A stretch of 17,195 bases of DNA from Bacteroides sp. CAG:927 (GCA_000431155.1 HF985631.1:1-17195); one strand, 5' to 3'. Counted from the first letter of the stretch, positions 7,856 to 16,408 are shown. Notes: generated by a model not told the origin, from the letters alone. Made by a program: numbers and translations.

Positions 7856-8908
7856 TCATTTATAAAATAAATGTTGTACTCTATTCCTTATGCGTAACAT
7901 ATATGGCAACCTCGTTTTGTCTTTGCCATTTCTCCACATCTTCACATAACAGATTCGTGCGTTTATAAAGAACGATGCCTTAAGATTATTCAATTCTTGA
8001 TATATGTGCTTATTTATATCTAAAATGTAATCATCAAACTCTTTAAGATGAGTAAGATCTATTCCATCCGCATCAGTCAATAAACAAATACTATACAAGT
8101 GGTTAAGATGCCAGATTATATTGCTATATATGTACTTATCATTCAGCATTATATTCTTATCCCAGCAGGAATACCATTCTAGCATTTTTTGCGAAATGGA
8201 AATTAAAGCAGGAATCCCCTTCTTTAACACACTAAGGTCCATTGTCTGCCCGCTTCTACCTACCAGATACTTGTAGAGAACAATATCAAAACAATAAAAC
8301 TTCTTGGCATACGCCATCGGATAAAGTATCCATTCCTGATCAGTATATGAGATACCTTCTAATTGATTATATCCATTTTGACGCAGCATCTCAGTACGAT
8401 ATGTAATTTCATGCATAGCAACATGCCTTCCGTTAGTAACAGAATCCATAATATCGCTACTCGACAATATAATGCCCTTATTTATATTTCTAATAAATGA
8501 AGATACACATCTATCGTTTTCATCTATGACGCAATATCCCGAAAAAATCACATCAACTGTATCATTTAGTCCGTTGATATGCTTCAGGAAGGAATTAAAT
8601 GTATTTGTATCAAAATAATCATCTGCATCAAGTACCTTTATGTATGTACCCTTTGCTTCTTTAAGTCCGCGATTGATACAAGATCCATAATTTCCATTCT
8701 TCTTATCTATAACGACAAATGTGTTTGGGTACTTGTCTTGATATTTATGTGCTATCTCACTAGAACGATCCTTCGCTCCATCAATAACTACAAGCACCTC
8801 AAGTTGCGCCATCAACCCTTTATCATCAAAAATTAAAGAAGTCAGACATTTGTCCAGATACTTCTCCATGTTGTATGTCGGAATTATTATTGTTAATTTC
8901 TTTCTCAT
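7856..8908 (-). CDS. GT2 family glycosyltransferase
   Basis: A 350-aa glycosyltransferase of the GT-A fold. The family's opening IIIPTYNMEKYLDKCLTSL is at residues 7-25, followed by LEVLVVIDGAKDRSSEIA (36-53) and the metal/nucleotide-binding DxD motif in VLDADDYF (92-99, Asp94 and Asp96). The region NGNYGSCINRGLKEAKGTYI before it is the usual donor-loop segment. No transmembrane helices are evident, so it works at the cytoplasmic face on the lipid-linked intermediate. It follows a 367-bp gap after glf and could start a second transcription unit, although it may simply be read through. It is the first glycosyltransferase in transcription order. A galactofuranosyl role is conceivable with glf upstream but is not shown by any motif. 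Confidence 0.9.
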   Translation of the reverse strand: MRKKLTIIIPTYNMEKYLDKCLTSLIFDDKGLMAQLEVLVVIDGAKDRSSEIAHKYQDKYPNTFVVIDKKNGNYGSCINRGLKEAKGTYIKVLDADDYFDTNTFNSFLKHINGLNDTVDVIFSGYCVIDENDRCVSSFIRNINKGIILSSSDIMDSVTNGRHVAMHEITYRTEMLRQNGYNQLEGISYTDQEWILYPMAYAKKFYCFDIVLYKYLVGRSGQTMDLSVLKKGIPALISISQKMLEWYSCWDKNIMLNDKYIYSNIIWHLNHLYSICLLTDADGIDLTHLKEFDDYILDINKHIYQELNNLKASFFINARICYVKMWRNGKDKTRLPYMLRIRNRVQHLFYK

Positions 8909-9275
8909 ATTGCTTTGCAGATATTGGCAAAACTGACATTCTTGTATGTTTTATAGTCAAATAGACGAATTCTATAAAATATTATACCTATGCAAAGTGC
9001 TCCACCTACCCCGTATAAATAATTCTATTAATTAACTAACGGATAAAATAAAGGCATATGAAATGTATATATGAATGCTGACATTCATGATATAGCCGAC
9101 AGCCAATGACAATGTCCTATTATTACAAATAAAATAGCTATTGCCTTTGCTGAATCTATATATTCAATTCTTTTTTCATCCATAAACTCATATCTAAATC
9201 AATATTTGAATAGATAATTTCTTAGCTAATTTACAATATCTGGAACTCCTGATATGATTTTCATGTAAACTAATA
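8909..9275. other. 367-bp AT-rich gap between glf and the GT2 gene
   Basis: No convincing gene lies here; the longest minus-strand starts stop within about a dozen codons. A stem-loop sits at 9071-9088. A weak Bacteroides-type promoter possibility for the GT2 gene exists on the minus strand: TTTG (rc of 8993-8996) with TAGAATTC (rc of 8967-8974) 18 nt further on, a poor match to TAnnTTTG. A decayed gene or deletion scar is also possible because every other gap inside the glycosyltransferase block is very short. Confidence 0.5.
9071..9088. repeat. short perfect inverted repeat (stem-loop)
   Basis: ATGAATG, loop CTGA, CATTCAT: a perfect 7-bp stem with a 4-nt loop in the gap upstream of the GT2 gene. 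No T-run follows on either strand, so it is not a typical intrinsic terminator. Confidence 0.5.
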
Positions 9276-10403
9276 TTAAATGTATTTCAGTTTTAATACT
9301 TGCTCAATAACAGGAGCCATATCATAATATTTATATTGGCCTAGACGACCTCCGAAAATTACGTTCTCTTCTTTATCAGCTAACATACGATATTTATCTG
9401 CAAGCTCATTGTTGCGGTCGTCATTTACAGGATAATATGGTTCCATGCCCTCTTTGTACTCTGTTGAATATTCCTCTGAAACAACGGTTTTGGGACAGTC
9501 ATACACCTCTTGGCCGAACATCTCAAAATGTTTGTGCTCAATTACACGAGTATATTGCTCGTCATGACTGGTGTAATTAATAACGGCGTTACCTTGATAA
9601 TTAGGAATATCTTCAATACGAGTATTAAAGCTAACTGTACGCCAATCAAGTTTACCAAACCGATAGTCAAAATATTGATCTAAAGCGCCGGTATATACGA
9701 GTTTATGTGCATACTCCCTCCACCCCTTATATTCTGACTTAAAAAAGTCAATACCAGTTTTGCATTCTACACCATTGAGCAAACCATCTATCAATTTATT
9801 ATATCCCCCAATAGGAATCCCTTGGTATTTATCATTAAAGTAGTTGTTATCAAAAACCATACGGACAGGTAAACGCTTAATGATGAACGCTGGAAGATCT
9901 TTACAATCACGTCCCCATTGCTTCTCTGTGTATTCTTTGATAAGCTTGTAAAATATGTCCTTCCCAACCAAACACATAGCTTGCTCCTCAAGGTTTTGAG
10001 GCTCGCGACCGCGAAGAGCTACATAAGCTTCAGCCTTTTGCTCATTAATTTTTGCAATCGCATCTGCAGGTGTCTGTACATCTGGCCACATGCGATTGAA
10101 TGTATTCATATTGAATGGCAAATTATACAACTCACCTTTATAGTTCGCTATCGGACAATTGGTATATCGGTTAAACTCTACTATTGAATTTACAAAATCC
10201 CAAATCTCCTTATTGTTGGTGTGAAAAATATGCGCTCCATAAACATGAACATTAATGCCCTCTATTTCCTGACAATAGATATTGCCACCGAGATGCGGGC
10301 GCTTATCTATAACAAGACATTTTTTACCTTTTTGCTTAGCACGATACGCAAATGTGGCTCCAAAAAGACCGGAACCCACTATTAAATAATCATAGTAGGA
10401 CAT
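9276..10403 (-). CDS. glf: UDP-galactopyranose mutase
   Basis: A 375-aa flavoenzyme, close to the usual length, that interconverts UDP-galactopyranose and UDP-galactofuranose using reduced FAD. The N-terminal FAD-binding motif YDYLIVGSGLFGATFAYRA (4-22) holds GxGxxG at 10-15. It is followed by PHLGGNIY (36-43) and YGAHIFHT (55-62), which are characteristic of Glf. Further family signs are EKQWGRD (Trp-containing substrate segment) and the C-terminal FGGRLGQYKYYDM with its conserved Arg and Tyr. It lies 14 nt after wzx. Its presence predicts galactofuranose in the polymer. Confidence 0.97.
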   Translation of the reverse strand: MSYYDYLIVGSGLFGATFAYRAKQKGKKCLVIDKRPHLGGNIYCQEIEGINVHVYGAHIFHTNNKEIWDFVNSIVEFNRYTNCPIANYKGELYNLPFNMNTFNRMWPDVQTPADAIAKINEQKAEAYVALRGREPQNLEEQAMCLVGKDIFYKLIKEYTEKQWGRDCKDLPAFIIKRLPVRMVFDNNYFNDKYQGIPIGGYNKLIDGLLNGVECKTGIDFFKSEYKGWREYAHKLVYTGALDQYFDYRFGKLDWRTVSFNTRIEDIPNYQGNAVINYTSHDEQYTRVIEHKHFEMFGQEVYDCPKTVVSEEYSTEYKEGMEPYYPVNDDRNNELADKYRMLADKEENVIFGGRLGQYKYYDMAPVIEQVLKLKYI

Positions 10404-10417
10404 ATTCTATGTTTTTA

Positions 10418-11941
10418 TTATTTATTCCTATATGATTTGATAATATTATTTACTACCACCCTCTCAGAAGAAGATAAAACTACAAAATAGATTATTATCA
10501 AACCAACTATAAAATCGGATATTGTTACCAATATCAATCGTAAGACATCAATAGGAACAACAATATGAATCATTATGGGAATTAAGGGAATTAGAATGAG
10601 TACTGCTATACATGGCATACAAACCTCTTTAATATACTTTCCTAATCCAAAAGGAAACAATTGATTCAGTAATATCAAACAAGTGACCTGATTGAGTATT
10701 GAGAAAATAATCGTAAAGATAAATACTGATATAGAATCAAATCCATGATCAAGAGCAATCCAACAAACAGGCAACAAACATAAGTTAACACATGATGTAA
10801 CAATTTGATATTTTTTTAACCTTCCGACCGCATAAGCTACTTGCGTGCAAGGAGTATTTAATGTGCAAACAAGTGAGTCTAACAAAACAAGTATAGTGAA
10901 TATGTTGGTGTACTCAGGGACTACATTCCCTAGCCAGATATGAAGCAAATAGTTTAATTCTAGAATAACAGGTACCATAAGTATAGCCATGAGCGTAAAA
11001 CACATTTTGGATTCCGTAAAGAATAGATTATATGTACGGCTATAATTTTTTTGAGCGTATGAATTCACAATCTGAGGACGAAAAGCCGTGGCTAAATTCG
11101 CTGAAAAGACATTAATTGCCCCATTTACCTGATACGCTATTCCACGAGCAGCATTGATTACAACTCCGAAAAAAGAATTAAGCAGCATATTTAGTCCTTG
11201 CCCTTTCAAAAGGAATGCAAATGTTCCTAATAAATTCCAACCAGAGAAAGACAAAAGTGACTTAAATAATACCTTATCAATCTGAAATTTAAATTTATAT
11301 CTAAGTACTACACGTTTTGCATATGTGATGTAAGCTATCGTATCAAAAATTGTAATAAATAATAATAAGCAACCATATGTAATTAATTTATTGAATGGCA
11401 AATACGGTAGTGAGATAATTGCTATTAATTTAAATAACACATCAACAATACTGATAATTGCATAAAAGTCCATTCTTTCGTCAGCCATCAAAGCTCCCGT
11501 ATATGGTATCTGTAGTATTACAAGAATCATTGAAAGAATAGAGGTCTGATATACTACATTAGCTGCCAATATAGCGTCATCGGGCATTACCATAATATTG
11601 TTTACATACCATAAGCCGAAAGATTCTAGAATAATGGCTAAACACGCAGCTAAAATAATATGTATTATCAGACCAGTTGAATATACCTTTTGATATCCTT
11701 TCTCATCATCTATTGAGCCCTCAAAGTTATAAAAGCGTTGCATACTAGAAGACAATGTCGCATTTAAGAATCCAAACATAGATACAAAACCTGCAACAAC
11801 ATTATATACACCATAATCATCAATACCAAGAATATTGAGAACCACTCTTGATGTATATAACGATACGAGTAAAACAAAAAGCATTCTAACATACAAGAAT
11901 GCAGTATTTCTCGCAATTGTCTTATTATTAGAATTTTCCAA
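10418..11941 (-). CDS. wzx: Wzx-type polysaccharide flippase
   Basis: A 507-aa membrane protein of the MOP (MATE/PST) superfamily that would move undecaprenyl-diphosphate-linked repeat units from the cytoplasmic to the periplasmic leaflet. The N-terminus NTAFLYVRMLFVLLVSLYTSRVVLNILGIDDYGVYNVV (about 12-49) is the classic Wzx opening. Roughly twelve or more hydrophobic segments follow. GARGIAYQVNGA-like sequence (near residues 265-277, AARGIAYQVNGAINVF) is also typical. The gene is strongly AT-rich compared with the sugar-nucleotide genes just upstream, and a 166-bp gap separates them. It is paired with wzy downstream, which fits a Wzx/Wzy-dependent system rather than an ABC-transporter one. 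Confidence 0.93.
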   Translation of the reverse strand: MENSNNKTIARNTAFLYVRMLFVLLVSLYTSRVVLNILGIDDYGVYNVVAGFVSMFGFLNATLSSSMQRFYNFEGSIDDEKGYQKVYSTGLIIHIILAACLAIILESFGLWYVNNIMVMPDDAILAANVVYQTSILSMILVILQIPYTGALMADERMDFYAIISIVDVLFKLIAIISLPYLPFNKLITYGCLLLFITIFDTIAYITYAKRVVLRYKFKFQIDKVLFKSLLSFSGWNLLGTFAFLLKGQGLNMLLNSFFGVVINAARGIAYQVNGAINVFSANLATAFRPQIVNSYAQKNYSRTYNLFFTESKMCFTLMAILMVPVILELNYLLHIWLGNVVPEYTNIFTILVLLDSLVCTLNTPCTQVAYAVGRLKKYQIVTSCVNLCLLPVCWIALDHGFDSISVFIFTIIFSILNQVTCLILLNQLFPFGLGKYIKEVCMPCIAVLILIPLIPIMIHIVVPIDVLRLILVTISDFIVGLIIIYFVVLSSSERVVVNNIIKSYRNK

Positions 11942-12107
11942 AATCTAGTACATTAATTATATCGGTTAGACTTCGGCAAACTGCACATATCTCATCTCAT
12001 AATGCGATTATATATCCCTCACCCTTTGGAAAGAATTTATTTTAGTGTTTATCTTTGTAATGAATTACTATTGTGATATTTTAATTGGCAGAATATTAAA
12101 ACATTTA
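11942..12107. other. 166-bp gap at a base-composition boundary
   Basis: Sequence turns from GC-rich (capEFG side) to AT-rich (wzx side) here. On the minus strand a TTTG (in CAGTTTGCC) is followed 15 nt later by TATAAT, a possible but unproven promoter for wzx; spacing is shorter than the usual Bacteroides -33/-7 pair. No gene or terminator is seen. The plus-strand open frame that crosses this area is a shadow of capG. Confidence 0.4.
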
Positions 12108-13283
12108 TTATTTTCTCCAGACCATCTTGTTGACGACGGTGACATAGCTCTGGATGATCTTGACCACTATGTTACTTACGTTCTCGCCCACATACACATC
12201 CACCGGAGTGCCGTCGTCGTGGTTGCGGTTCATGGCAATGGCGGTGTCGACGGCCTGGAGGAGGCTCTTCTCATCGATTCCGGCAAGGATGAACCCCGCA
12301 TTGTCAAGGCTCTCGGGGCGCTCCGTGCTCGTGCGTATGCAGATGGCCGGGAATGGATGGCCCACAGAGGTGAAGAAGCTGCTCTCCTCTGGCAACGTGC
12401 CGGAGTCGGAGATTACGGCGGTGGCGTTCATCTGCAGGCAGTTGTAGTCGTGAAAGCCGAGAGGCTCGTGCCGTATAACCCGGCGGTCAAGCTGGAATCC
12501 ACTCTGCTCCAACCGTTTGCGGCTGCGAGGATGGCAGCTGTAGAGTATCGGCATGTCGTACTTCTCCGCTATGGCGTTGATGGCGTTGAACAACGAGAGG
12601 AAGTTCTTCTCCGTGTCTATGTTCTCCTCGCGGTGGGCGCTCAGCAGTATGTATTTTCCTTTTTCAAGTCCGAGACGGGAGTGGATGTCGCTGCTCTCAA
12701 TCTCTTTGAGGTTCTGGCGGAGCACTTCCGCCATGGGGGAGCCGGTGACATAGGTACGCTCCTTGGGCAGGCCGCAGTCGGCAAGGTAACGGCGGGCATG
12801 CTCCGAGTAGCAGAGGTTGACATCGGATATGATATCGACTATGCGGCGGTTGGTCTCCTCAGGCAGGCACTCGTCCTTACAGCGGTTGCCAGCCTCCATG
12901 TGGAAGATAGGTATGTGCAGACGCTTGGCCGGAATGGCGCTCAGGCATGAGTTGGTGTCGCCGAGTATGAGCATGGCATCCGGCCTGATTGCCGCCATGA
13001 GCTTGTACGAGCAGTTGATGATGTTGCCCACCGTCGCTCCGAGGTCATCGCCCACGGCATCCATATATACTTCTGGGTCGGCAAGCTTCAGGTCCTTGAA
13101 GAACACGCCATTAAGATTATAGTCGTAGTTCTGGCCTGTGTGGGCCAATATCACATCAAAATATTTGCGGCACTTGTTGATGGTGGCCGCCAAGCGGATT
13201 ATCTCAGGGCGCGTGCCCACGATTATCAGCAGCTTGAGCCTGCCGTTGTCGGCAAACTTTATATCGGAATAGTCAGTTTTCAT
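12108..13283 (-). CDS. capG: UDP-L-FucNAc synthase, non-hydrolysing UDP-GlcNAc 2-epimerase type (CapG/FnlC/WbjD)
   Basis: A 391-aa GT-B-fold epimerase that performs the last step to UDP-N-acetyl-L-fucosamine by C2 epimerisation. Family motifs are clear: IIVGTRPEIIRLA (20-32), ILGDTNSCLSA (106-116), HMEAGNRCKDECLPEETNRR (128-147), AHREENID (216-223) and ISDSGTLPEESSF (291-303). The HMEAGNRCKDECLPEE form with Asn-Arg-Cys and the position after CapE and CapF homologues point to the L-FucNAc enzyme rather than to the ManNAc-forming WecB, though the two are related. It overlaps capF by 4 nt (ATGA). The coding sequence is much more GC-rich than wzx downstream. Confidence 0.92.
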   Translation of the reverse strand: MKTDYSDIKFADNGRLKLLIIVGTRPEIIRLAATINKCRKYFDVILAHTGQNYDYNLNGVFFKDLKLADPEVYMDAVGDDLGATVGNIINCSYKLMAAIRPDAMLILGDTNSCLSAIPAKRLHIPIFHMEAGNRCKDECLPEETNRRIVDIISDVNLCYSEHARRYLADCGLPKERTYVTGSPMAEVLRQNLKEIESSDIHSRLGLEKGKYILLSAHREENIDTEKNFLSLFNAINAIAEKYDMPILYSCHPRSRKRLEQSGFQLDRRVIRHEPLGFHDYNCLQMNATAVISDSGTLPEESSFFTSVGHPFPAICIRTSTERPESLDNAGFILAGIDEKSLLQAVDTAIAMNRNHDDGTPVDVYVGENVSNIVVKIIQSYVTVVNKMVWRK

Positions 13284-14479
13284 TTTACAGGATCAAAATA
13301 GGTATCGGGATGATTGGGGTCAAATATCTCGTTGCAGTACATCACTGTCACGAGGTCTTCGGTCTCGGAGAGGTTGATGATGTTGTGGGTGTAGCCGGGC
13401 AGCATGATGACAGACTGGATTTTATCTCCGCTCACCTCGTATTCAATCACCTCATCCGTCCCCTCCTTGCGCATCTGGATCAGGCCGTGGCCCTTCACCA
13501 CGATGAACTGTTCCCACTTGCTGTTGTGCCAGTGCTGGCCCTTGGTTATACCCGGCTTGGAGATGTTGATGCTAACCTGCCCGCAGTTGGGCGTGTGGAC
13601 CAGTTCGGTGAACGAGCCGCGGTTGTCGCTGTTCATTTTCAGGTCAAAAACGGCCTTGTCCTTGGGCAGATAGCTCAGGTAGGTTGAGAACAGCCGCTTG
13701 GCGAAGCTGTCGGCCGGAATCTCGGGTATCATCAGCGTCTGAGGCATCGCGGCAAACTGGTGCAGCTGATCCACGATCTCGCCGAGAGTGGCCTTGAAGG
13801 TCACTGGCACGTGGCAGTAGCGGCCATCAGGCCTCCCCACGGCCTCCACCCCGTCAAACTCGCAGTGGTGCTCCCTGCCCTGCAACGCGAAAACCATCTC
13901 GTCAACGAGGTCATCGATATAGAGCAGTTCAAGCTCCACAGCGGGGTCATTGACCTGTATGGGCAGCCCGTTGGCGATGTTGTTGCAGAATGTAGCGACC
14001 GCGGAGTTGTAGTTCGGACGGCACCATTTGCCGAACAGGTTCGGGAACCTATAGACCAGCACCCTGGCGCCTGTCTCTCTGGCGTAATCAAAAAACAGTT
14101 CTTCGCCCGCCTTCTTGCTCTCGCCGTAGGGATGGCCGGCATAGCGGCCTATCAGAGTGGCCTGTATGGAACTGCTCAGCATCACCGGGCACCTGTTGCC
14201 GTGCTTCTTGAGCGTGTCAAGCAGCGTGGACGCGAACCCGAAGTTGCCCTTGCGGAAATCCTCGGGATTTTCGGGGCGGTTCACCCCGGCGAGGTTGAAC
14301 ACGAAGTCCGCCTCCCTGCACCAGCTGTCAAGCTCCTCCGGCGCCGAGTCGAGGTCGTACTCAAAGACCTCATCAATCCGCACCGGATAGTTCCGGGCCT
14401 TGCCGTCCCTTATGTTTTTTAGCTGCGCGCAAAGGTTCCTTCCCACAAAACCCTTCGCGCCGGTTACCAATACTTTCAT
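13280..14479 (-). CDS. capF: bifunctional SDR reductase with C-terminal cupin (CapF/FnlB/WbjC)
   Basis: A 399-aa enzyme for the middle step in UDP-L-FucNAc synthesis. Residues 1 to about 250 are a short-chain dehydrogenase domain with MKVLVTGAKGFVGRN (1-15) and the catalytic YGESK (Tyr118-Lys122). Residues about 280-399 form a cupin with the metal-binding GQHWHNSKWEQF (315-326; His316, His318, Glu323) and His365 in PGYTHN. In the characterised Staphylococcus aureus CapF, the cupin catalyses C3 epimerisation and the SDR domain reduces the C4 keto group with NADPH. Both halves are complete here. Its ATG lies in the capE stop (TAATG) and its stop overlaps the capG start (ATGA), so the three products are translationally coupled. 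Confidence 0.95.
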   Translation of the reverse strand: MKVLVTGAKGFVGRNLCAQLKNIRDGKARNYPVRIDEVFEYDLDSAPEELDSWCREADFVFNLAGVNRPENPEDFRKGNFGFASTLLDTLKKHGNRCPVMLSSSIQATLIGRYAGHPYGESKKAGEELFFDYARETGARVLVYRFPNLFGKWCRPNYNSAVATFCNNIANGLPIQVNDPAVELELLYIDDLVDEMVFALQGREHHCEFDGVEAVGRPDGRYCHVPVTFKATLGEIVDQLHQFAAMPQTLMIPEIPADSFAKRLFSTYLSYLPKDKAVFDLKMNSDNRGSFTELVHTPNCGQVSINISKPGITKGQHWHNSKWEQFIVVKGHGLIQMRKEGTDEVIEYEVSGDKIQSVIMLPGYTHNIINLSETEDLVTVMYCNEIFDPNHPDTYFDPVK

Positions 14480-15528
14480 TACTGCACGAAGTTTCCGTTG
14501 CCGTTGAGCTCGTTCTGTATGTATTCCAAGGAAGCTATTTTATCCCTCGTTTCTCCCACCTTGAGCTGACGGGTGTTGTTGGAGTTGAACTCATCAATGG
14601 TGGCACGCTGGTCATCACCCTCCTTGAAATACTTGTCGTAATTGAGGTCGCGGTTATCGGCCGGAACGCGGTAAAAATTACCCATGTCCTCTGCCTTGGC
14701 GCACTCCTCCTTGGTAAGCAGAGTCTCGTACATTTTCTCGCCGTGGCGGATGCCGATCACCTTGATGTCTTCCTTCTTGCCGCCGAACAGCTCACAGACG
14801 GCCTCCGCCTGCGTCTGGATAGTGCAAGCCGGAGCTTTCTGCACCAGTATGTCGCCGTTCTGACCGTGCTCAAACGCGAAGAGGACAAGGTCAACGGCCT
14901 CGTCAAGGCTCATGATGAAACGGGTCATCGAGGGTTCGGTCACGGTAATCGGATTGCCGGAGCGGATCTGCTCTATCCACAAAGGAATCACAGAGCCGCG
15001 GGAGCACATCACATTGCCGTAGCGCGTGCAGCAGATCTTCGTCTTGCCTGAATAACGGCTCTTGGCAACTGCGACTTTCTCCTCAATGGCCTTGGTGATG
15101 CCCATCGCGTTGATCGGGTATGCGGCCTTGTCGGTTGACAGACAGATAACCGCACCAACTCCGGCCTCAATAGCGGCTGTCAGCACATTGTCAGTGCCTA
15201 TTACGTTGGTTTTGACCGCCTCCATCGGGAAGAACTCGCAGCTCGGCACCTGCTTCAGGGCCGCCGCGTGGAATATGTAGTCCACGCCGGGCATCACGTT
15301 CTTGCAGGACTGGAGGTTGCGCACATCGCCGATATAGAACTTTATCTTGTGGGCCACTTCCGGATAGCGCACCTGATACTCGTGGCGCATGTCGTCCTGT
15401 TTCTTCTCGTCGCGCGAGAATATGCGGATTTCTTTAATATCCGTGTTCAGAAACCTTCTGAGCACTGCATTGCCGAAACTGCCGGTACCCCCAGTTATCA
15501 GCAATGTCTTATCTTTAAAAATTGACAT
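14479..15528 (-). CDS. capE: UDP-GlcNAc 4,6-dehydratase/5-epimerase (CapE/FnlA/WbjB)
   Basis: A 349-aa cytoplasmic SDR enzyme that starts the UDP-L-FucNAc pathway by dehydrating UDP-GlcNAc across C4-C6 and inverting C5. The NAD(P)-binding motif ITGGTGSFGNAVLRRFL is at 11-27. HAAALKQVPSCE (87-98) and LSTDKAAYPINAMG (130-143) follow. Instead of the usual YxxxK, the active site has MxxxK (Met142-Lys146 in MGITK), as in the CapE/FlaA1-like group. The segment IPLWIEQIRSGNPITVTEPSMTRF is also diagnostic of this family rather than of PseB alone. PseB-type function is a less likely alternative because capF and capG homologues follow directly. The gene is soluble and short, unlike the membrane-bound CapD proteins. 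Confidence 0.95.
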   Translation of the reverse strand: MSIFKDKTLLITGGTGSFGNAVLRRFLNTDIKEIRIFSRDEKKQDDMRHEYQVRYPEVAHKIKFYIGDVRNLQSCKNVMPGVDYIFHAAALKQVPSCEFFPMEAVKTNVIGTDNVLTAAIEAGVGAVICLSTDKAAYPINAMGITKAIEEKVAVAKSRYSGKTKICCTRYGNVMCSRGSVIPLWIEQIRSGNPITVTEPSMTRFIMSLDEAVDLVLFAFEHGQNGDILVQKAPACTIQTQAEAVCELFGGKKEDIKVIGIRHGEKMYETLLTKEECAKAEDMGNFYRVPADNRDLNYDKYFKEGDDQRATIDEFNSNNTRQLKVGETRDKIASLEYIQNELNGNGNFVQ

Positions 15529-15593
15529 ATTTATTTGGTTTTAATTTTTCTTTCAGAAATTTAGCGCATGTACTGCGGAGTAGCGATTCCCGA

Positions 15594-16385
15594 CTATAAT
15601 GAGGGTTGGGGCTGCCGGTTTGGCACTTTGCCCGGTTTTGTATAGACCCATTCGGGCACAACGATTGTGTTGTCTTGTCCGAGCCGGGCTATTTCGGCAA
15701 CGAGTGGCAGCATTGAGGTGGAACATTCTCCGCGTTCAAGCAAATCCAGAGCGTAATCCACATATTCAATCAAAATCTCTCGTTCAATGACATCACGATA
15801 ATTCCGATATTGGCCAATCAAAGCCGTAAGTTCGTCGGGAGAATAACTTCCTTTGCTATCAGGGTAAGTCTTGTCATCATCCACTTTTACCGGTAGCGAA
15901 AAAGTGAGCGACATGTTATCCAATTCGTTATTGTAAGTGGCAACACAATAGTCTATTTTCAGCTGTTCATCTTTGTTTGCCGCCTCACGCTTCAGCAACT
16001 CCCTTACAATCTGTCCCTCGTAAAAAAATGTTGTATGCTCTCGGCCATCCAATCCCCGCTTTTGATGGCGTATCGGCCAGCGACGATACAATCCATGAAG
16101 CTCGTCAATAGTCATGGCAGCCAAATCTGTGGTTGCAGGATCACATTCCGGCATCTTATAGAGGTCTTCGCACGACTGTATGGACTGTCGCGAAATCAAC
16201 TCTTTCACCACCTTTTGCAACCGTGTAGCACATTGGCGTGAAAGCGAAATACGCTTGCTGTCAATAATGCTGGCTGCATAATCACCTACCTCCGATAATA
16301 TTTGTCCGAGTGTAATAAGCTCAGCAGTAGGAGATGCAGCCGATACCTTGTAATTCAATATTCTTGATGGAAGAACAGACAGCAT
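15594..16385 (-). CDS. uncharacterised protein in the upxZ position
   Basis: A 263-aa protein that I do not recognise by family. It has no signal peptide or membrane segment and looks largely helical. Noticeable features are a basic, conserved-looking stretch RRWPIRHQKRGLDGREHTTF (about 100-120), an acidic/Tyr-rich middle (KVDDDKTYPDSKGSYSPDEL) and a Leu-rich helical part (EREILIEYVDYALDLLERGE). It begins 23 nt after upxY. In Bacteroides fragilis this site is held by upxZ, a roughly 160-aa inhibitor of UpxY proteins from other loci; the present protein is longer and I see no clear resemblance to UpxZ. A regulatory role tied to UpxY is inferred from position only. Confidence 0.75.
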   Translation of the reverse strand: MLSVLPSRILNYKVSAASPTAELITLGQILSEVGDYAASIIDSKRISLSRQCATRLQKVVKELISRQSIQSCEDLYKMPECDPATTDLAAMTIDELHGLYRRWPIRHQKRGLDGREHTTFFYEGQIVRELLKREAANKDEQLKIDYCVATYNNELDNMSLTFSLPVKVDDDKTYPDSKGSYSPDELTALIGQYRNYRDVIEREILIEYVDYALDLLERGECSTSMLPLVAEIARLGQDNTIVVPEWVYTKPGKVPNRQPQPSL

Positions 16386-16408
16386 TTCAACAATTGAAAA
16401 TTGGGAGA

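Noticed and set aside
12045..12950. 301-codon open frame on the plus strand
   Set aside because: It lies antisense over capG, which has full family motifs. Long antisense frames are expected in GC-rich coding DNA, and the translated product has no recognisable domain.
13760..14422. 220-codon open frame on the plus strand
   Set aside because: Antisense to capF in a GC-rich region; composition mirrors the codon pattern of the real gene.
14479..15528. PseB (pseudaminic acid pathway) identity
   Set aside because: The same SDR superfamily, but the CapE-type segments and the directly following CapF and CapG homologues identify the L-FucNAc pathway; no PseC, PseH, PseG or PseI homologue is present.
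15594..16385. Assignment of this gene as upxZ
   Set aside because: Position fits, but the length (263 aa against about 160) and visible sequence do not resemble UpxZ; left as unknown.
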